From Dioscorea cayenensis subsp. rotundata (lineage: Eukaryota; Streptophyta; Magnoliopsida; Dioscoreales; Dioscoreaceae): a DNA stretch of 64,000 nt. Positions within the stretch are counted from its first letter, which is position 1; each line of letters starts with the position of its first letter. A program made the position numbers and the translations under genes. Location: assembly GCF_009730915.1 (NCBI RefSeq), contig NC_052474.1, positions 3,817,501 to 3,881,500 on the forward strand. Direction: 5' to 3'. Positions 32,724 to 46,428 of the stretch are shown piece by piece. Below the pieces are notes generated by a model that made no database searches, was not told where the DNA came from, and saw nothing but the letters and a program-made list of their open reading frames with translations.

Positions 32724-35700
32724 ATGTGGGGGTGGGTGCAGAGGGTGGCAAGTAGCTTGGGAGGCGGCGTGGGCGGAGGCGGCGTTGGCGGCACAGAAAG
32801 TCGCTGGGATGTGAGCGTAGCGGTGGGCGTGACGGCCATGGCCGGAGTCGCCTTGGCCGCCGCCATCATCATCACTTCTCGGAGGTAATCTCCATTGGAG
32901 AACTAATCTCCAGAGTAGGTAATCCAGGGGAAGTAATGAGGGCTCTCCGGCGATCTCAAACCTCCTCCTCGTCCTCTTCGCTTCCCTCTTCCTCGTCCTC
33001 GTCCTCGTCTTCTTTGTCATCGTCTTCCTCTCCCCATTCTTCTTCTAGTTCTTCGCCGTCATGGGTCCCTTTGCGGTCGCTTCTGATTGTCGTCTCCTCC
33101 TCACCAGCGCCTGATCGGTGAGTCCTCCCCTTCCGTTCATCCCATTTTGATCATTTCTCCTTTCGCTTCTCTGCTGCTTCGGGACTCGATAGTTGATTCT
33201 ACTTTATAATAGATTTTTGGTCCTCTCTCTCTCTTTTTTCCCCTCTTCTTTGGAGTTGGTGCTTAAAGTTTAGTATTTTAGTGTTTGTTTGAGTGACCGA
33301 TTTCGGATTTCCACAAACCTCTCGCTGCCGAGATCCGGAAACCAGTTCTGGAGGATTTATGTGTAGATCTTTACAATTCTCAGGCATCTCTCGGGTTGGC
33401 TTTTGCTAAATTTTTCACTTGCTATTCTTTGGGATCATTGAGATTGGATGTTGAGTGAATTCTCTACTGAGAGCCAGGGATCGTGGGCTTGTCTTGTGTT
33501 GTGGAGGATTTGTATAAATATATGAATTTCATATAGATCTTTGTTAAATTTCTTATGAATTTCATTTAAAAAAATGGTGGTTTCCATATCGGAGCCAGTT
33601 CATTTCACTTTCTAGGCATGAAGAACAATTTATGGACCGACTCTTCTTTAAAAATCTCTGATGTTCTTGAGATTTTCTTGGATGAAAGGTTTGACCTTGT
33701 TTGGGGTAATGATTGCATGTTAACTCTCTATGTTGTTGGTCTTGAGTGCAGTTTCGAGTGGGTCAATGCTTCTTCTAGATACTGTTATCATTCACTTGGT
33801 GTTATAATCGTCTTTGCAACATTACCCACTTCTCTCAATGCTGATGACAGTTAGGAATGTTGATAATCTGGCCCTTTTGATTCTTCTTCTTTGTTGACTG
33901 AGTAGTTCACTTATAAAGTTTGGTTTGTTTGATATTCCTCCATTAAGTTATTTCATCTCCTACATAATCTTTTTCATTTCTATCTATTTATGTTTTGTAT
34001 TTGCTAATCATGCCATTATGTGGTTTGCAGAGGTAGTATTAGATCACCATGGTCACGAAGGAAACGGAAGCATGCTCTTTCTCGACAGCAATGGAACAGT
34101 TTCTTCAACCCAGATGGCACCTTACGGGACAGAGGAGTGAAAATGTTCAAAAAAATTCGCAGTGGAGTAAGCAATTTTACTGTTCTTTCTTAGTTTATTT
34201 ATGTTGATCCTTTGGATCTTATATTGTATTTTTTGTGAATTTTATAATTAATTTCCCAACTTGTTTGTGATACAGGGAGTGGATCCAAGCATCAGGGCTG
34301 AAGTTTGGCCTTTCCTTCTTGGAGTGTGAGATTGCTATCTAGTTATCTTGCTTCCATCAGGATTTAATTGGTTTACTTATTCTTGATATTCATTTGATGA
34401 TTGAGCAGTGAAGTTCTGACATCACATTTGGTAGCAAAAGAATATGATAATTTTCCATTTTTATTGTCTCTATGTTGTAATTTATTTACCAGCGTTGAGG
34501 GAGAAGACTTATGAATTTAGCTTCTAAATTTAACCGTATAGGTTATGAGGTCAAGGGCCGGTATTGTAGCATATGAAAACTTTGAGTGAGTGGCTTTCGA
34601 AAATCAGCCATTTATTAAGTGTAAGCTACAACAGTCATTGCATCAAACATAGTTGTGTGGACATCAACATTTTGTTTCTGTATCTAATAGGCTGACATCT
34701 AACAAAATGAAATTTCAGCAAGGGGAGGATATCCTGATTTATTCAATAATCATAAATCGTTTGGATTTGAAAGATTAAATTGTTCAACGTTATTATATGA
34801 TTGTGCTGTGTCTGATCCAACTTTGGGAATGAAATATATCACCTCAATGAACTTTTCTTTGAGTGCCATGAATGTTCCAGTGACACTACTTTAATGCTAA
34901 TAATTCATATAGAGGAGCCTGCAATCTCAAATTAGTATGCATATGGCTAATTAGTGCAAGCTAAAATTGCATACAGTAGAAATGCTAATGGTAGATTGGA
35001 ACAATGAATGGAACCACAGCATATGGCGTCTATAGGATCATATGAAGCCTTCGTTGTTATTGTTTTCTTTTGATAAATTTGAGCGCTTTTCATGCCTGAA
35101 CATTTTAACTGTTTCTTCATAGTTTTGATTTGGCTTTTTATTTTCATGCAGGTATGATCTGAATAGTTCTGAGTCTGAAAGAAGTGACGTTAGGATAAAG
35201 AATAGGTATTCACATTTCCATATCCCTTGCATGGACGCCATTGCTATCAATTGCTGGCAATTAAGATTAATAAATTCTTATCCCAAATAAAATGGCAGCC
35301 CCATTGGCTACAACTGTATGCTTTCTGAACGGAAAACTGAGAAGAATGATTGCCTTATATTTTGTCTCATGTTCCTATATTTTATCTTGCAAATGTTTTA
35401 TGGATTTCACATCCTAATGGCTTTGTCATTTATTCAGAAAGAAGTATGAGAAGCTAAGACGTCTATGCTGCAAGCTTGTAGAGCGCTGTGTCAAGCAACT
35501 CAAAGAGATGGGTGAAGGTGGCAACGTAGAGTGCGGTAGTGGTCTAGATGGTTCTGAATCTTCTAGCTCTGAAAACTTCATCAGTGCCAGGCCTTCCCTT
35601 TTTACTGAGAGAGATGGCATGGTTGACAGTGCTGCAGACCTACCACAAAACGTGGAAACCCTTGAGTCCTACTCGTGTCACATTGAAGAAGACGAAGGCA

Positions 35701-36686
35701 AGAGTGGTGTCACTCATCTTGATACATCTCCAAAGGAGATAGAACCTTCTGACACTGATTCTTCTGTTGATGATGAAATAGAAACCATTCAGATTACTTC
35801 TCTTGCAAGAGCCAATGAAGAGAACGGCCAAGAAGCCACAGGACCTGATTCAGATGACACTGATACTCGCAAACCGAAGAAAACAGCTGAGGATTTTGAG
35901 ACGTGGCAGCGGATCATTCGGTTAGATGCTATCCGAGCTAATGATGAGTGGATTAAGTACTCTAAAACCCAAGCGACAGTCTCGGAAGATGCAGCTCAGC
36001 AGGCTGCCATTGCTGTTGGATTAAAAGATTATGAACACTTGGAGCCATGCAGAATATACCATGCAGCTCGATTAGTCGCAGTGCTTGAGGCTTATGCAAT
36101 CTATGACCCAGAGATTGGTTATTGTCAAGGCATGAGTGATCTCCTAACCCCTATAGTCACTGTGATGGATAAGGATGATGAGGCTTTTTGGTGCTTTGTT
36201 GGGTTCATGAAGAAAGCTCGGCACAACTTCAGGCTTGATGAGGTTGGGATTCGAAGGCAGTTAAGCATTGTATCAAAGATTATAAAATGCAAGGACACAC
36301 ACTTGTTTAGGCATTTGGAGAAGCTTCAAGCAGAGGACTGTTTTTTTGTGTATAGGATGGTGGTCGTGATGTTCCGGAGGGAACTGACATTCGAGCAAAC
36401 TGTGTGTTTATGGGAGGTCATGTGGGCAGACCAGGCGGCAATCCGGGCAGGTATTGGGAAGTCAGCATGGGGGAGGATAAGGTCACAGGCTCCGCCAACT
36501 GATGATTTGCTGTTATATGCCATTGCAGCGAGTGTTCTTCAAAGGAGGAAGTTGATAATTGAGAAATACAGCAGCATGGATGAAATCATCAGGGAGTGCA
36601 ATAGCATGGCAGGGCATTTAGATGTGTGGAAACTCCTTGATGATGCTCATGACCTAGTTGTCACTCTTCATGATAAGATCGGATGA
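32724..36686 (+). CDS. TBC-domain Rab GTPase-activating protein (GYP7-like), 549 aa, five exons
   Basis: Stimulates GTP hydrolysis by a Rab GTPase and so ends a membrane-traffic step. Exons: 32724-32884, 34031-34166, 34276-34325, 35152-35205 and 35438-36686, all with GT/AG introns and a continuous frame (1650 nt with stop). The first exon, MWGWVQRVASSLGGG, ends in a hydrophobic Ala/Val/Ile segment (about residues 31-50) that could be a membrane anchor. SGGVDPSIRAEVWPFLLGVYDL opens the TBC domain. A Ser/Glu/Asp-rich insert of roughly 130 residues then separates it from the catalytic part. The arginine-finger motif IxxDxxR is I294-D297-R300 (IRLDAIR), and the glutamine-finger motif is YCQ at 362-364. 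The split domain with an acidic insert is usual for plant GYP7-like proteins. Both catalytic residues are present, so it should be active; the Rab partner is unknown. Confidence 0.93.
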
Positions 36687-38870
36687 TCTGCTGCCCTTTT
36701 TTTTTTTTAACTTTTATTTTGTTTCCTTTCCGATAGTTTGAGGCTTTGAGGAGAGCTATAAAATATAGCGAATAACATGTTACTGTTGTTTATCTTTGCA
36801 GATTTTTTTTCATTGGTGTTTACAAGTTGTTTGCAATGAAAGGGATTGCATAAGTAGAGAATTTCAATCCATTGTTATCTTGATTATTCAGCAGCAAATG
36901 CTGTGAAACTTCATGATAAGGGGAGTTTTTTTATATGGAACACATCATATGATTGACATATAATCTTAGCAAACCACCCGGTACATCCATGTCGACATTG
37001 TTTGCTTGAATTAAACAGTGCACTCTGTTTCGTCTATGAATATGGTAACATCATACACCTGCAGAACCAAATTATGTGATATTTGATGCAATTTTCATCA
37101 GGAAGAAGTGAGATCATGTACATAATCTGCAACAAGAGTTCCTCTAAATGATATATAACACAATAAACACTTCATTTCCATGTCATTATTATATAAAATA
37201 GTCTGATTTTTCCTGATCTGCAACATGCTTTGTGAATGCTATTCATTGAACTTTTTTCTGAATTAATAACATTAATAAAATTTTAATTATAACCGAATAA
37301 CTCTGCAGAATCTTGGAAGTACATATATCATCATATTGGTCAAGAAAAAAACAGAAAAAAAAAAAGTACTTATGTGACTTCATCAAATTGTAAACTCTTC
37401 ATACAATTCTTCTGAGCTATGCAAAATTCATACTAATTGAGCAGATCAGTGGAATATCTGCATTACCAATATCACTTGGATTCTTGGGCACTCCTTAAAT
37501 TACTAACTCAAGAATGACAAGTTGACAGAATTATCATGAACAAAAAATTTTAGTATTTTCCTAGCCTCAATTCAATAAGAATCATATAAAAGACTATATA
37601 CTGATTCTACTGACAATACTTAAATTCCATCAATAATAAGCTACCAGATTATTTTAATAAATCCCCACAACTTATCAAGCTCTTAAATTTGATTAAATAG
37701 GAGTAAAAAACTTCATAATAATTCTCCTGTTGATTCCAATGAATATAAATCCAAAATCACATAAAAACATCATCTTGGAAACAAATGAAAGAGATCGAGG
37801 AAGTTAAGTCATTAATTAGTACTTTTTCACAGAAGTAATCTAGACACTGAACTATTATATATTTAATTATCATAATAATGGATTATCCAAAATTAAGTGA
37901 AAAATAAATAAATTTATTAGTTTTAATATTTTAAAAAAATTATTTCTTTTGAAAGGTATCAATTAATGGTTGTCAACAAGCCCACTTTGAGTGAGCTGAC
38001 TCAGCTTAAGCTCCCTTAGAGCCACTTAATTAATCCAACTCGAGCTTGGATGAAGCTGTGATTGATTAGTTTTTTAAAAATAATATTTAAAGAATAACAT
38101 TAAAACTATTAGAAATAGAGAAATCAATTCAATTGTATTTTTTTCTCACTAATACTAGCATGATATAGTGGTATGGCAACTTGGCAATAAATGATATTAT
38201 TAATTTACTATTCAATGAGGACTGGTACCGTAAAATAGTGTTTATTCACTGTTTATTAAGTTTTATATGAAAGAGATCATATTCTCCATCCCTACAAAAT
38301 TGTTTAATAAAGCAATTTACTATCATAAGATTATAATTATTTGAAGCTCACATGACAGATCATTTTTATCCTTTATTAGTCCATCTTATATTGTAAATCA
38401 CTCGAGGCCGTTAAACCATATTGATGGGCATATTTTTTATATTTGTCTTTTTCTTTTACATCTCTTAAATGAGGCTTTTGGTGTTTGTATATATATGCAT
38501 ATTTTCTCTAAAGCAAGATAAAACTCAATACAAAATCCTTATTAAAATAAACTTATGAAAAATTTGATTAGAATCTAATGTTGTAGTATAACACTATAAC
38601 GTTCCAAATAAATATTTCAAAAAATATTAATAAAAAAAATTAATTTGAAAATATTTGTTGAATATTGTTTCTACTTAACCTGAATATTAAAATAGGCCAA
38701 ATCCATCAATTTTTTTTTAAAAAAAAATCTCACTTAATTATTACTCTAACGGAAAGTTATAATAACCAGAAAAGAAGAGAATTTTCAGTTCTTGGCTTTG
38801 TGCTCCAGATCGGCTCCGTCTTCTCCAAGATTCAAAACCCTAGCGATCTTCCCAAGCCGCTGGAGATCTC
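36687..38870. other. Intergenic region between the TBC and HLB1 genes
   Basis: TBC 3'UTR, then AT-rich DNA without a recognisable feature. The HLB1 promoter and leader occupy the last few hundred bases. Confidence 0.5.
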
Positions 38871-41800
38871 ATGGAGGAGAGGGAGCCAGGAAAAGGCGAG
38901 CCATCCGAGCTCCAGAACGGCAGTGAGCCGGCATCGGATGCGGCGACGGTGGCCACTGAAGAAGAGGCCGGCGTCGGATCTGTTGTAGATCCCAATCAAG
39001 ATCCATCCTCGGTGACTGCCGATCAGGGTCTATCGACGGCAAATGCCAATCAGGATTTATCCACTGTGAATTCCGATCAGGATCCATCCACGGCGAATCC
39101 CGGTCTGTCGAATGGCGAAGGTAGCCGCACCTTCACGATGAGGGAGCTCCTCAACGAGCTCAAGGAGGGGGAGAAGAGATCGGTGGAGGAGGGCTCAGCC
39201 GGAGCAAATCGTGCCAGCGATGCTGCGATCGATGGGAGCAGGACGGACGCGGGTTTGTCTTACAAGTTGGTGATCGTTCGTTGAATCTTGTTGAAATGGG
39301 TTTAGATTCTCTTGCTTGTAGACCTTGCTTTTTTTCGGCAAATATAGTTTCAGCTGTTGATATTGAATCACTAATCGTGTTTTCCTCTTTGCATGCAGGG
39401 ATGATCTGAATTGCAAATTATGATCATTTTGAGATTGAAAATTATTAATAATAGGATTTTTTTAGGATACTGAGGAGTAAGGACGACAGAATGTGATCTT
39501 GTTGTGTTTTGTTTAGAAAGCTGATATATGGTTGCTTTAAAACAATGCTGAGAAAAAAATTGCCATTTCTGAATCATTGTGTCTTTTGATAATCGTCAGT
39601 TTATAAGGTTAGAATTTTATTTAGTCAGTGCAAAAGCTTGATACTATTGCATGACCTAGTAGATTGACTTGAACTCTATTTGAATCTGAATTCTCGCTGA
39701 GTTTGCTTATGACTGCTTGAGTTTTCATCTTGTTAATTTTGTGGACTGAATAATGTGTTTGCTCGTTTGCTATTATTTTTGTTGAACTAAAAGAGTTGAT
39801 CCTCTTTATTTGAATGCCTCTCTTATAGGAACTTAGATACCACTTTGATTTGCCTTTTGTTTCCTGCAGTCATGATACTTTGCACCAACAATATGCCAAC
39901 CAGCATGATACAGCTATGGACTTGATCAATAATGTTACTGGAGTAGACGAGGAAGGTCGTTCTCGTCAGCGCATTCTTACTTTTGCTGCTAAAAGGTTTG
40001 GTTTTATGATTTGGATATGATCTTTTTTTGTTTTATTTAATTTCCTTGTTGTATTCTGGTTTTTGAATTCACTTGGACTCTCAATGCCATTTGCAGCCTC
40101 ATTGAACTTTTTCTGAATTAATAACATTTGTTTATGCTTCCACCTCCTCCATTGAACATGAACATTTTTATGAAAAAAAGGTGCTATGCGTAAAATTGGA
40201 ATTTTAAATTAATTAGTCATTGCCTCTCAATGTCCTGCTCTCCATGTTTGTAGTCAGAAGGGTGATCTTCACTAGCTGAATTATGCTCTTCTTCTTCTTC
40301 TTTGTGATGCTTACATAAAGTTACTATTTGTTATACTGATGGAGTTATTGTTTTGTTTTCCTCATAAATCTACTTATGCTGAAATTCGAGTGATAGTCTT
40401 ACATACTGCTATAAAGCTCACTATTAGTTATATGTTTCAGGGCTTGAAATCTTCAATTTGCATTTATAGCCTCAAACAGCAAATTGCTGTCACTGGCTTT
40501 TTGGTTTGCTAGTTAGAGTTCAACATTATTAGAAAATATTGTGTTTCCTCTACTAAACTAGAGCAAACACAATAATTTCTAATGCACATGTATATATGTT
40601 CAATTAATGTTATTCTGGGGGCATATCTGCAAAAGTCCCTCTTTATAGAGGTATTTTCTTGCCTTTAGTCTTATTTGGAGATGATTTGTTGTTTTGGAAT
40701 TTAAGCGTTCAAAGTTGGCCTCATTAACTATCACATGACCAATAATTTTTTTTGATTCTCTAGGCATCCAAACTCATCAAATCTAACCATAAATTGTTAT
40801 TGATTGTGACTAAGGAAGTCTTGCTTTAATGTTACTTTTCTTTTGTTGATTTAGCTGTACCAGTTTTTTAATGCAATAATCATTTATTTGATGCTTGGAT
40901 TTATTTTATTTTCACTCTTTTGAAACTCTGCTTAAATATTGTAGGTATGCTACTGCTATTGAGAGAAACCCTGGAGACTACGATGCTTATTACAACTGGG
41001 CTTTGGTTCTTCAGGTTTGTGCCTGTTATCTTTCTGTTTTTGCAGCATGAGAGGCACCTTTTTCAAATATTTTCATTTTTTGTACTCTTTTATGCAAATT
41101 CAGTACCAAGATGGACCCCATGTGTAAACAAACAACACCCTGCTTAGTCCAATAAACAATTTTTATGAGAGAATGTGAAACATTTACAGTGTTTTTCTTC
41201 TTGGTGTGAGTTCAGAGCTCTATATATATGCCATCATATTAGAAAGCACACCCTGTTCTTCATATTTGTCATGTTTTTATAGGTTCACATGGTTGAATTC
41301 TGAAAGAACCAGCCAAGTTGTTTGATTTTGCTTTCAACATATGATGAGCATAATTTAACTTCTGTTGGTATAATAATACGAACATAGAAGCTTGTGCTGT
41401 TGACTAAAGTTAATTTAATTGCAAGTACTGTCTTGTTTTTTATGCATGCAGGAAAGTGCCGATAATGTGAGTCCAGATTCTGGCTCACCTTCAAAAGATG
41501 CTTTACTTGAGGAAGCTTGCAAAAAATATGATGAGGCTACACGACTTTGCCCTACACTTCATGATGTTAGTTCTTCTTTCTTTCAATGATTTTCTATTAA
41601 TTCATCATAAATACATATTGTAATTTCTTTTAATTTTTTGGTTTGCGCAACTTTCTGGGTTTCTTGTTACATACAAATTATTTGGTATGTATGGGAAGTA
41701 TAAGATTTATAATTGATCTGGTCAGGTAAACGGGATTTGGCAATGCGAACATGGAAATCTAGGATGGCCTTGTAAAACACGTCTTAATCTCTGTTACATA

Positions 41801-44800
41801 TCTATTAACTCTACCTTTATACATTATAAGTTTATAACACTATTGGTTCTAGTTCAGCCACCTAGCTTGTAAACCTTACAACATTAACTATCTATTTGAT
41901 TAACTTGCATAAGGGAATCAGCCGCCTTTTTTCATTGGTCAACATATTACTAACTAGTCATACATGTTTCATTCCACAGTTCAAATCACAGCGCACTTAC
42001 TGGCTCATACACCTTTTCCTTTTTCTGTTTAGGCCTTCTATAATTGGGCTATTGCTATATCTGATCGGGCAAAAATGCGTGGCCGCACTAAAGAGGCGGA
42101 AGAACTGTGGAAGCAGGTGAAACCTACATGACCTTTACGTATTTTGATAATTGCATATTCTGATATTCATGCTTTTGCATAGAGTGCTATCTGTAACCAA
42201 TTGTTTCAAAATAAAACCTGTGTTCAGTTTGCTGGTTGTTTGTTATTAATTAATTGATTATATACTGGCATTCAAAAAATTATGCGTCAAAATCTTCTTA
42301 ATGATGCTTATGCTTTATTTGAAATAAGATGGCTGATATAGATTTTAAGGCTCAAATTTAAAGGATTTTAGATGACAAGCCAAAAATTCAGTAGTCAATT
42401 CTGTTGCATGTGTTCAGCATTTTGATGGCCTGGTAGCTTTTGAGACTTACCCTCTCAAAGTTGTACTGCCATTAGAAGATTTGTGAAGGTTTGGACTTAC
42501 AATTAGGTTTGCTCAAGATCTTATGATTGTGCTTATGCCTACTGCTTCAAGACTTCCTTTTCTATCTTGAATGCATATCTCAAGTTTTTTGTGGCAAATG
42601 CCCTAATTGCCTATATGCAGGCCACAAGAAATTATGAGAAAGCGGTTCAGCTCAACTGGAACAGTCCTCAGGTATGCTCCAGGAGATTTTGCATTGTTTC
42701 CATGATGATCCTTGGTTTCTAACATGTACATGGCTATCCGCTTCCTGCATCCTCCCTACTACTGCATTTAACTTTCTCCATTAGATTGTCTCATGTTGCC
42801 CAAATTAAATACAACTATATGTTCTTTACTCCTTGCACCTCCTAGAGATGAAATGGCATGTTTGATGGAAATTCCACAACTCATTTTTCTCATTTTATAT
42901 GTTTCCAGGCCTTGAACAACTGGGGACTTGCTTTGCAGGTATGTGTATTTGGGTGAATTTCTTTTTCAAGCTTCAATCATTAGAGGATGTTCTATGATTT
43001 AAGATATTACCAAATACCAACTCTTTAGTCTTTTTATCACAATTGTTGATCGTAAAACATCTATACAGGAACTCAGTGCTATCGTTCCTGTTCGGGAGAA
43101 ACAGACAATCGTAAAAACAGCTATAAGTAAGGTATAACTATATAATGCCGGCCCTGAATTACCTGGACAGTGACCTGAATGGTTTACATTTTAAAATTTG
43201 TCCACCACTTAAAATATTCATTCGAGGCTCATTTTTCCATATCTCATTTCCATTACCGGAGCAGTTCCGTGCTGCGATCCAGCTTCAGTTTGATTTTCAT
43301 CGAGCAATTTACAACCTTGGGACAGTTCTGGTTAGTTATTTTTGGAATTAGTCTCATTTGTGCTCTTTTAAGTTTCAGTTTTTTATTTGTTATATCAATA
43401 AAAATACTAAGCAACAGCCTTGCGTTATGTTTCTTGTTCCTCATATTATATGTTTGATGTCCCAACAGTATGGCTTAGCCGAAGACACATTAAGATCTGG
43501 GAGGCCAATAAATGCTAAAGAAACATCCCCAGATGAGCTCTACAGTCAGTCAGCTATTTATATTGCAGCCGCTCATGCTTTGAAACCAAATTACTCAGTA
43601 AGAAACTTGTGAATTTTACATTTATCTTCTCCACTATTATTCTTTGCACTTTAAACTTGTCTAAAGCATATATCTTACAGTCGGAACTCTTCAACATACT
43701 AAAAGTCACATCTTCTGTTTTTTGTGCTATTGATCATCTTCAGTGTAACAGTTTTGGGTGTTTGGCTATAAAGTTTGTCATGAAAAAGAGTGTGGTGTTT
43801 TTTCTAAATCAGAAAAGATGAAGTAAATGATTTATAAATCGTCAATTGACTAAGAACTTGATGGCTGCTCAGGAGTCTAAAGTTTCTACTTTCTATTCTA
43901 ATGCAGAATCTTTCCATGCCTTCAAGTTGGCTTTTCCCTTTTTCCTGATTTCCTTGTCCAGACTCCAGCATTCTTTATGTTCTGCTAAGAATTGTTATTT
44001 CAAAATTTCTGTTTCTTTTAAGCCAATTCATATGTGGCATGTTTACATGAAAAATAGGCAGCCTTGGATGATACGGATATGTTATTTTTTAACAGCCAAA
44101 ATGTTCTGATGTCATTTTATTTTAGTTCCCTTTTTTAGTTCCACCCTTATATCATATTTTGCTGAGAAGTAACTCTGAAGTCATCATCTTGTTCACATCT
44201 ATGCAGGTGTACCGCAGTGCTTTGAGGCTGGTTCGTTCTATGGTCAGTTCTGACTATACTAGGATTGCTTAATTGAGGATTTCTTCTTATGCATTAATAT
44301 TTTTTGATGTTGAGAATAATATGAATTAGTTTAGATTAATGTCATATATAAACAAGAAACTCTGGCTGAAAATTTGGATCCACTTCCTTCTATCCTCTTG
44401 TGCCTCATGTGTATTATAAGGCTGCATATTTGGCAAGCTCTCTACCTACAATATCTGTAATTTGAAACTATACGGTTTAGGATGAGAAGAAATTAACGGC
44501 CATTTAAATGAATTCTACATCTCCATGTAACTCTCACTTATTTTTCATAACCTACAGTTTACATTCTAGAATTTAACACCAAGTGTTTAGCCTTAGAAAA
44601 GAGGAGTTTAGTAAGTGGCAGTCACATGATTATTATTATTAAATAAGTTTTCAAAAATGCATTGCTAGCTTCAATTTTTGAATGGCAAATCTTCTGACAA
44701 ATGTTCATCTTTATTAAATTCATTACATTACTGAATTTCTTCAATGCTCTTAGAGCTTATTTTCCATATTTCTCTTATTTTCCTTCTGTATGCAAGTGAT

Positions 44801-46428
44801 ATTTGGTTAATATTTTGGATTCTTAATGCTAGTTCACTTGCTTAGCATTTTTTTTTCCTTTTTTTTTTTTAATCTTAAATCTTACTGAATTCTTGGAGGT
44901 ATCTGATCACTCTTAATTCAACTGATGGCGGAATTAGTTGTTGCTGTTATTGATTGACTATTTTACTTTGCAGCTACCCCTGCCCTACCTTAAAGTGGGA
45001 TATTTGACCGCGCCACCTGCAAGGAATCCAATTGCACCTCATACAGATTGGGAAAGATCTCATTTTATTTTAAATCATGAAGGACTTCAACAGGTCGGAT
45101 TGCTAACATTACTGATGACAGACTTGTGAATAGGCATTTTGTTTTAGCATATTTCAATTTAGGATTTTTACACCATGCATTTTATTTTACATAATAGATT
45201 ATATTTCTCTGTTATGATGGTTGTAGATACACGCTGGCATGGAATTTGGATGAAAATTACAAAATTATAGATGAATTTTTAGGTCTATTTGTATTTAGTC
45301 TAAAAGAAGAGAGATTATTATATCCAACTCTATGTAAACAAGGGCAATTGGATGAAGCAAACAAACATGTTTAAAAACAGGGCTCTAGTTGCCATTTTAT
45401 ATTGTTAAACGTCACTAGGAATAGTTGACAGCAGGGAAGTTACAGATGCTACACTGTAAGTTGCATCATAAATTACCAATTAGCATTACTGCTTAAATTT
45501 TTTCTGAGATATTGAGATTTCAATTTTCAGGTCAGCAAGGCTGACAAGCTTATATCACAGAGCCCTCAGAGGTTACAATCATCTGCAACCATGGATAAAT
45601 CACTGGTTAAAGTTGATGTCCCAGATATTGTTTCAGTATCAGCATGTGCAGATCTCACTCTACCTCCAGGTGCAGGCCTTTGCATAGATACGGTTCAAGG
45701 GCCCGTGTACTTGGTAAAAGCATACCTCAAATATTTTATGTGCAAATTTTCTTTTACTTTTTGTTAAATCAGCACTTCCGTTTCTAGTTGCAATATGTTC
45801 CCTAAATCCTGGATTTGGTAAGTGACACATTCTTGGATGTGCAACAACCTTATGCTGCTTTTGTCAATGTTGATCGGAAAGCCTATTTGCCTCATAAGAC
45901 ACTTTACATGACCCAACATCCCTTGACCAAAGTTCTTTTCACTTGATTAAGTGTAACCATGTTAAATTTTATTTCATTTCCCCATATTTTAGGAAGATGG
46001 GCCTACCAAGGTTTGTGGGCAGAAGTAGGTCAATATATATAGATCTTTTTACGGTATGCTTGACAAAAGGTTACCGGGGGAGCTTATATTTTCTCAATGC
46101 TGACCTTGATTTGTTACTTTATTCCATCTAACAAAAACATAGTTGTAAAAAGTTATGCCACTACTAATCACTGGTCATTCTTCCTACATTACATTACTTC
46201 TGTGTCATGTCATCGCTTCTTTATATTCTATGGTGGTATTTTCTCTTTGATCAATTTGTAGGGATGACTGAATTCAAGTATTCTTGGTTACTATATAATG
46301 TATTGTTCCACTGTCAGGTTGCTGATACATGGGAAGCTCTAGACGGATGGCTAGATGCTATTCGCCTTGTTTACACCATCTTTGCAAGGGGAAAGAGTGA
46401 TGTTCTTGCTGGTGTTATAACCGGTTGA
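38871..46428 (+). CDS. HLB1: HLB1-type TPR protein, 525 aa, 14 exons
   Basis: HLB1 (hypersensitive to latrunculin B 1; Arabidopsis At5g41950) is a plant tetratricopeptide protein of the trans-Golgi network/early endosome that links vesicle traffic with actin. Exons: 38871-39265, 39870-39995, 40945-41014, 41452-41565, 42033-42116, 42621-42671, 42909-42938, 43069-43131, 43265-43330, 43469-43597, 44207-44242, 44974-45093, 45531-45713 and 46318-46428; the joined frame is 1578 nt with stop. The N-terminal 130 residues are acidic and disordered with three DQDPS/DQGLS-like repeats. Then come [22 protein letters not shown] helices ([95 protein letters not shown]), and a conserved C-terminal domain ending [26 protein letters not shown]. 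The first donor (TACAA|GTTGGT) is weak; an alternative in the same phase lies 9 nt before it. The other junctions are good. Confidence 0.95.

Noticed and set aside
32573..33020. Minus-strand open frames opposite TBC exon 1
   Set aside because: They are antisense to a clear coding exon and its GA/CT leader, and consist of low-complexity Pro, Arg and Ala runs.
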